A DNA stretch of 64,000 nucleotides from Roseimicrobium sp. ORNL1 (GTDB lineage: Bacteria > Verrucomicrobiota > Verrucomicrobiia > Verrucomicrobiales > Verrucomicrobiaceae), in assembly GCF_011044495.1 (NCBI RefSeq), contig NZ_CP049143.1:2170001-2234000 (forward strand). The letters run 5' to 3'. The position numbers were made by a program, and so were the translations under genes. Every line of letters begins with the position of its first letter. Position 1 is the stretch's first letter. The notes beneath the pieces were generated by a model. That model searched no databases. It worked only from the letters and a program-made list of their open reading frames with translations, and was not told the DNA's origin. Below are positions 60,396 to 64,000 of the stretch, piece by piece.

Positions 60396-61367
60396 ATGCA
60401 AACAACGCGTCAACTTCCCGCAAAGATTCTTGACCTACTGAGGAACGCACCGAAGGCGAGCGGCGGAGTGCATAGCTACCTCTACCGAGTGGCCGCATTT
60501 CTCAAGCCGTGGTGCAGCGAGGATGAATCATTCCAACTTTTAAAGCAGGCGACGGCGAACTGTGGTAGGCGAGTACCTGATCGCGAGATCTGGCAAGCCG
60601 TCCGAAACTCCAAGAACGATTGGAAGCCGGGACACACCGGCAACCTCTCGCTCCCAAAGCTGACTCCATTGGAAATCGAGTTGGCAAGCTGGCCGCGTCG
60701 TGACTACGAGGCCATCGAGCGCATCGCCGCCGATGGATTCTCACGCGCCGATCTGTGGGAGCACTCCCCTGTGAGGCTTGAGGACGAGACGACAGACGCG
60801 GAAAGCATGATCGAAGCTCTGTTTCCTGGTGATCCTCTTATTTGCGTGGGACGGAAAGTACATGCAGCGCGCACCGCTCACCGTTCCACTTTCCGGGGGC
60901 GGTTTGGTGCCTTGAGTTATGTGGTACCGAGCGCGATGTCCAAACCCATTGGCAAGACTCAGGATGGGCAAGATTCGGCTCGCTCGCTTCAGAACTGCGG
61001 CCCTCGGCAATGGCACGTTCTGGAATGTGATTTCAAACAGGAAGGGGAAATCGGGCGTATCTTAGAAACCCACTCGCTCACGGTGCAGGATCTTTGCGCC
61101 GCAGTTCTGTGGCACCTTGCCCACGAGCGCCCCATGGTGTGTGCGGTACATTCCGGCGGGAAAAGCATTCACGGTTGGTATCCCGCTCACGGCGTCACAG
61201 AGGCACGCACACGAGCTTTTCACCGGCTGGCAGTGTCGCTCGGATGCGACCCCATCACACACAACCCCGTGCAATGGGTGCGCCTCCCTGGGGGCACACG
61301 GTACCCCTCCAAGGTTCGCCAGTCCGTACAGTACTTCAATCCTGCAGCATTACCCGATAGTGGATAA
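60396..61367 (+). CDS. Primase-like replication protein
   Basis: A 323-residue protein whose C-terminal half matches the archaeo-eukaryotic-type primase folds of phages and satellites: an acidic motif 'LECDFKQEG' (E-x-D form), a turn 'VHSGGKSIHGWYPAHG' (the S-G-G-K-S-x-H nucleotide-binding motif) and 'VQWVRLPGGTRYP' near the end. The N-terminal ~110 residues are helical and hold 'LYRVAAFLKPWCSEDESFQLLKQA'. It would make primers, or prime and copy the element. The ATG at 60396 is chosen after the hairpin. It is followed by the DUF3987 gene 64 bases on. Confidence 0.78.
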   Translation: MQTTRQLPAKILDLLRNAPKASGGVHSYLYRVAAFLKPWCSEDESFQLLKQATANCGRRVPDREIWQAVRNSKNDWKPGHTGNLSLPKLTPLEIELASWPRRDYEAIERIAADGFSRADLWEHSPVRLEDETTDAESMIEALFPGDPLICVGRKVHAARTAHRSTFRGRFGALSYVVPSAMSKPIGKTQDGQDSARSLQNCGPRQWHVLECDFKQEGEIGRILETHSLTVQDLCAAVLWHLAHERPMVCAVHSGGKSIHGWYPAHGVTEARTRAFHRLAVSLGCDPITHNPVQWVRLPGGTRYPSKVRQSVQYFNPAALPDSG

Positions 61368-61431
61368 ACCCTGCGCGACGCATCCACCCACACAAGACTC
61401 ACATCCCACCTTACGACACTTCCCGCACAAC

Positions 61432-63051
61432 ATGCCCAGTTATATCTCAGCACCAGATCGAGAACCTCTCCCACCAATTCGCGCTCGGACACCCCTTAAG
61501 CGAAAGCCCCGTGCAAACGATGCCGCCACGGATGCCAACGCAAGTTTCGCGGAGGATGCCTGCCCGATAACTCCCACAACCCCGATAACTCCGGGAATGC
61601 AGGAAGTAGCTCCAGCCAACCCCGACGAATTCCCAATTCACTGCCTGCCACCACTCCTGCGCGACATTGCAGAAGAAGTAAGCAAGGCGAGCCTGGTGCC
61701 TGTAGATCTTACTGCTTCCGTTGCCCTGGCCACGGCGTCTGCGGCATTGGGGGCTGGACTAGCCGTCGATACTTCAGGGCACAACTCGTCACGCGGAAAG
61801 ATTCTGAGAGGCAACATTTTCCTCATCGGCATTGCAGCAAGCGGAACAGGCAAGGGGCTGGCATTCGATGCAATCACCGGGCCTTACTTTCGTCTTGAAC
61901 AAGAGGTAATCGAATCTTGGGAGTCTAGCCAACTCCCGGAGGTCAAAGGGCAGATTAGCCTTCTTACTGCGGAGAAGGAGCGCGAGATGAAGGCGGCGGG
62001 CGGCAAGGAGCGCTCACAGCCAGCGCGCGACGAGGCAATTAGAAAAATGACCGCGATTGAGCGGGACTTGGAAGCCATGAAAAAGCTGCTGAACCCTCCA
62101 CGGCTAGTGCTCGGTGACACTACACAGGAGGCGGCCATCTTGTACCAGAGCCTTGCACCTCATGAGGCGATTGCGAGCCTGAGCGGTGAAGCGCGAAGCA
62201 TTGTGGACATCCTCATGGGACGCTATGGCAAAGGCGGGAACACGGATGAGCAGTTCTACCTTCAGGGCTTTTCGGGTGATCCTGTGAGGGTGACGCGCAT
62301 GGGGAGAGAATCTCAGGGACTCAAAAGGCCATGCCTTAGTTTGCTCTGGCTTCTTCAGCCCGACAAAGCGAAAAGCATCTTCTCCACGCCTGCCCTTGTC
62401 GAGAGCGGTTTCGCGCCGCGTTGCCTCTGGCTTAATTGCCGCGCTGAGGCGCAAATGATTCCTCTTTTCCCCTATCTCGCAAAAGTAGAGACGCTGGACA
62501 GTTGGGAAGAGTTGCTAAGGGATCTTCATGAGGAGTTTCGCGCCTCCACCGAGCCAAACAGATTGATCCATGTGTCACGCGAAGTGTGGGATGCGTTTCG
62601 GGTTTACCATGACTCATATGTGCCCCGTCGCAGGGGTGGAGGGGATTTGCATGACATTGCCAGCTTCGCAGCTCGCTGGCACGAGATCGCTTGGCGAGTG
62701 GCAATTGTCCTCCACGCCGGGAAGCACGGGGTTCGCGCTGCGGATGTACCAATGAGCCTAGACACCGCACAAAAAGCAATTGAGCTCGTGGATTGGTTCG
62801 CGGGCCAACTCCTGCCAATGCTCACAGAAGGGCGCGAGGTTCGTCAGGCAGAATTCCTCTCCAAGCTCCATGCCACGTTAGAGCGAAGGCCAGCCGGTAC
62901 GCCCATCCACATTCTTGAGAAGAACCACGGATACCCTCGGGAACAGATCCGGGCGCTCGCGAAGGACCCGGCCAACAAGGTAGAGATCACCGAGCATCAG
63001 AATCGCAACGGAGGGCCACGCGCAACTCTCGTGAAGAGCTTGGCGGCATAG
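61432..63051 (+). CDS. DUF3987 replication ATPase-like protein
   Basis: A 539-residue DUF3987 (YfjI-type) protein. The core begins 'LPPLLRDIAEEVSKASLVPVDLTASVALATASAALGAGL'. The P-loop is 'LIGIAASGTGKGLAFD' (about residues 137-152); the usual Ser/Thr after Gly-Lys is Gly here. Walker B and sensor-like parts are 'LVLGDTTQEAAILYQSL' and 'ASLSGEARSIVDILMGRYG'. The C-terminal ~60 residues are winged-helix-like. Members are thought to help replication of phages and islands together with a primase, as its neighbour suggests. Confidence 0.85.
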   Translation: MPSYISAPDREPLPPIRARTPLKRKPRANDAATDANASFAEDACPITPTTPITPGMQEVAPANPDEFPIHCLPPLLRDIAEEVSKASLVPVDLTASVALATASAALGAGLAVDTSGHNSSRGKILRGNIFLIGIAASGTGKGLAFDAITGPYFRLEQEVIESWESSQLPEVKGQISLLTAEKEREMKAAGGKERSQPARDEAIRKMTAIERDLEAMKKLLNPPRLVLGDTTQEAAILYQSLAPHEAIASLSGEARSIVDILMGRYGKGGNTDEQFYLQGFSGDPVRVTRMGRESQGLKRPCLSLLWLLQPDKAKSIFSTPALVESGFAPRCLWLNCRAEAQMIPLFPYLAKVETLDSWEELLRDLHEEFRASTEPNRLIHVSREVWDAFRVYHDSYVPRRRGGGDLHDIASFAARWHEIAWRVAIVLHAGKHGVRAADVPMSLDTAQKAIELVDWFAGQLLPMLTEGREVRQAEFLSKLHATLERRPAGTPIHILEKNHGYPREQIRALAKDPANKVEITEHQNRNGGPRATLVKSLAA

Positions 63052-63060
63052 ATTGGGGAA

Positions 63061-63090
63061 CCCGCAGAGGGGTAGAGCCGCCTCTGCGGG
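63061..63090. terminator. Hairpin between converging genes
   Basis: A perfect 10-base stem CCCGCAGAGG / CCTCTGCGGG with a 10-base loop, placed exactly between the stops of the DUF3987 gene and the opposing 30-codon gene. There is no T-run on either side. Confidence 0.6.
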
Positions 63091-63095
63091 ACGTG

Positions 63096-63188
63096 TTACT
63101 TTTTGGTTTTGTAGCTCGTACGGGGATGCCGCTTAGCTACGCTGGGGCGAATGTAGCGCCCGGTAATTGCAGACTTGAATTTTGCCAT
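63096..63188 (-). CDS. 30-residue basic protein, phage type
   Basis: On the minus strand an AAAGGAGG Shine-Dalgarno sequence stands five bases before an ATG at 63188, the strongest ribosome site in the whole window. The frame reads 30 residues: 'MAKFKSAITGRYI' then 'RPSVAKRHPRTSY' and a Lys-rich end. It has no acidic residues. Small proteins with the pattern S-A-x-T-G-R-x-x-x-x-x-x-A-x-R-H-P-x-T are common in actinobacterial phages, from memory. Function unknown. Confidence 0.72.
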   Translation of the reverse strand: MAKFKSAITGRYIRPSVAKRHPRTSYKTKK

Positions 63189-63525
63189 GCTTACCTCCTT
63201 TCTGCGAGCATCATACCGCAATCCGCACGCTGATCAAGTGAACAGCAAATGTTTCACAAAGTCGAAAGAAGAGGGTAGGGGTATCTTCTCAAACCTGAGA
63301 AGGAATCTCTTTTTTGAGAGGGAAAGCGGCGCGGCCCTCGGGTCAAGTGCTCAATTTTTGTGAGCGAGTTTTTCGCCAACCTTACATTCTCAAACCTGAG
63401 GGGCGGACAGCCCTATTTCCCTTCTGTCAGCCAAACAAAACGCCCGCACTGGAAGGGCGTCAAAAAGTGTCAATCGACGGGCTGACACCGCCCAATATGG
63501 ACACTCCAGCACCCACTTTACACAA
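63189..63525. other. Intergenic region of the element with repeated 14-mers
   Basis: A 337-base gap that should hold the promoters of the 30-codon gene (minus) and the last gene (plus). It carries two copies of TTCTCAAACCTGAG (63286-63299, 63387-63400) and a hairpin at 63443-63466. No further gene is convincing. Confidence 0.55.
63443..63466 (-). terminator. Hairpin with T-run on the minus strand
   Basis: ACGCCC and GGGCGT form a short stem with a 9-base loop; on the minus strand it continues TTTTGTTTGG. No minus-strand gene has been seen upstream of it in the window, so its role is unclear. Confidence 0.4.
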
Positions 63526-64000
63526 ATGAGCAACATTCCCGAATTCATGAACATCTACGACTCTCGCCGCCTTTGCAAAAGAGGCTACGCGGTGCGCCGC
63601 GCGGCGTGGGTCGAGGACGTGGCAGCACCCGTGCCATACACGACCGGAAAGCGGGTCACACAATGGATCACCTATGGGGGCGGCGAGCTCTTTTACATGC
63701 GCAAGACAGACGGCAGCCCGCCGCATGTCATCAAGGCGAGCGAACTAGGCAAGGCAGACTTTCTCGCTCAGGACTGGACGATCCGCGATGAGAACTGGCA
63801 AGAGCAGCCCGCTCCCGGTCCCCAGCCTGAGCCCCCGCAAGACGGAGCACCCGTTCATCCCCCTCTTCCCGTACCTCGCCCCGTCGTGCCTGGCAGTGGC
63901 GGTGACAGTGATTCGGGGGCCGGTGGCGGCGGTGGAGGAGCCGGTGGCGGCGGGGGCGGTGGTGGTGGTGGTGGTGGATCCGGCGGTGGCACGAGCGGCG
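63526..64000 (+). CDS. Protein with DUF2829/Tad2-like start and Pro/Gly-rich tail, cut by the window end
   Basis: At least 158 residues, open to the last base. The first ~95 residues resemble DUF2829 (Thoeris anti-defense 2-like): a short helix, then 'RGYAVRRAAWVED', 'QWITYGGGELFYMRK' and a closing 'LGKADFLAQDWTIRD' (the family ends in 'DxxAxDWxx'). After it comes a Pro-rich stretch and a run of Gly with few other residues ('GAGGGGGGAGGGGGGG'). Tad2 proteins from phages block the Thoeris defence by binding its signal molecule; the match here is by eye. The Gly-rich tail may instead point to a virion-type fusion. Confidence 0.55.
   Translation, partial: MSNIPEFMNIYDSRRLCKRGYAVRRAAWVEDVAAPVPYTTGKRVTQWITYGGGELFYMRKTDGSPPHVIKASELGKADFLAQDWTIRDENWQEQPAPGPQPEPPQDGAPVHPPLPVPRPVVPGSGGDSDSGAGGGGGGAGGGGGGGGGGGGSGGGTSG

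Overview
The window is a high-GC bacterial chromosome segment that looks like a Verrucomicrobiota genome, probably from the Verrucomicrobiaceae or a close relative. The signs are a very large autotransporter-associated beta-strand repeat protein ending in a PEP-CTERM sorting signal, an arylsulfatase-type sulfatase, secreted Gfo/Idh/MocA and FAD-dependent oxidoreductases, a ceramidase-like hydrolase, DUF2092, DUF2934 and DUF2059 proteins, and long intergenic palindromes. Few genes have a strong Shine-Dalgarno sequence, so several starts were chosen from signal peptides or family N-termini. The species call is inference from content, not from a marker gene.

Layout, left to right. 1-6.3 kb: a partial unknown gene, an HTTM membrane protein, a secreted Gly/Phe-rich beta-barrel protein, a small lipoprotein, and a large fusion protein (DUF616 glycosyltransferase-like, PhyH dioxygenase, two cupins) followed by a small membrane protein. 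6.5-9.5 kb (minus): rpmI-rplT, a terminator, a GNAT acetyltransferase, pheS and a coiled-coil protein. 9.8-14.1 kb: ceramidase-like hydrolase, VOC protein and sulfatase. 14.3-17.6 kb: hprK, HPr and enzyme I, a phosphotransfer module with no sugar permease. 18-26 kb: oxidoreductases, a P-loop ATPase with an AT-hook-like tail in an AT-rich patch, an AraC regulator, an RmlD-like protein, DUF2059, an SNase-like protein and a Tat-exported Gfo/Idh/MocA protein. 26.8-34.9 kb: GAPDH, folP and assorted hydrolases and hypotheticals. 35.3-38.8 kb (minus): a tight operon of YqjD/YqjE-like membrane proteins with two PilT-family retraction ATPases. 39.4-46.5 kb: TM2 protein, infC (apparent AUA start), HAD hydrolase, MetE-like protein, FAD oxidoreductase and a DUF2130 protein. 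46.6-51.3 kb: the giant PEP-CTERM protein. 52.3-58 kb: small secreted, membrane and CBS proteins and a row of unknown minus-strand genes.

58.0-64.0 kb is the left part of an integrated mobile element. A 3' fragment of tRNA-Ser(UGA) forms the junction. It is followed by a tyrosine integrase, three small helix-turn-helix proteins, a five-copy 10-bp repeat array just before the third of them, a primase-like protein, a DUF3987 replication ATPase, an opposing 30-codon gene, and the start of a gene resembling the DUF2829/Tad2 family with a Pro/Gly-rich tail. This order (int, AlpA/Xis-like, primase, replication ATPase) resembles phage satellites or small integrative elements. The right end lies beyond the window.

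Intergenic DNA carries at least seven long palindromic elements (about 75-215 bp). One family has two clear copies (11983-12133 and 43010-43151) and another pair shares a core (30737-30905 and 45041-45206).
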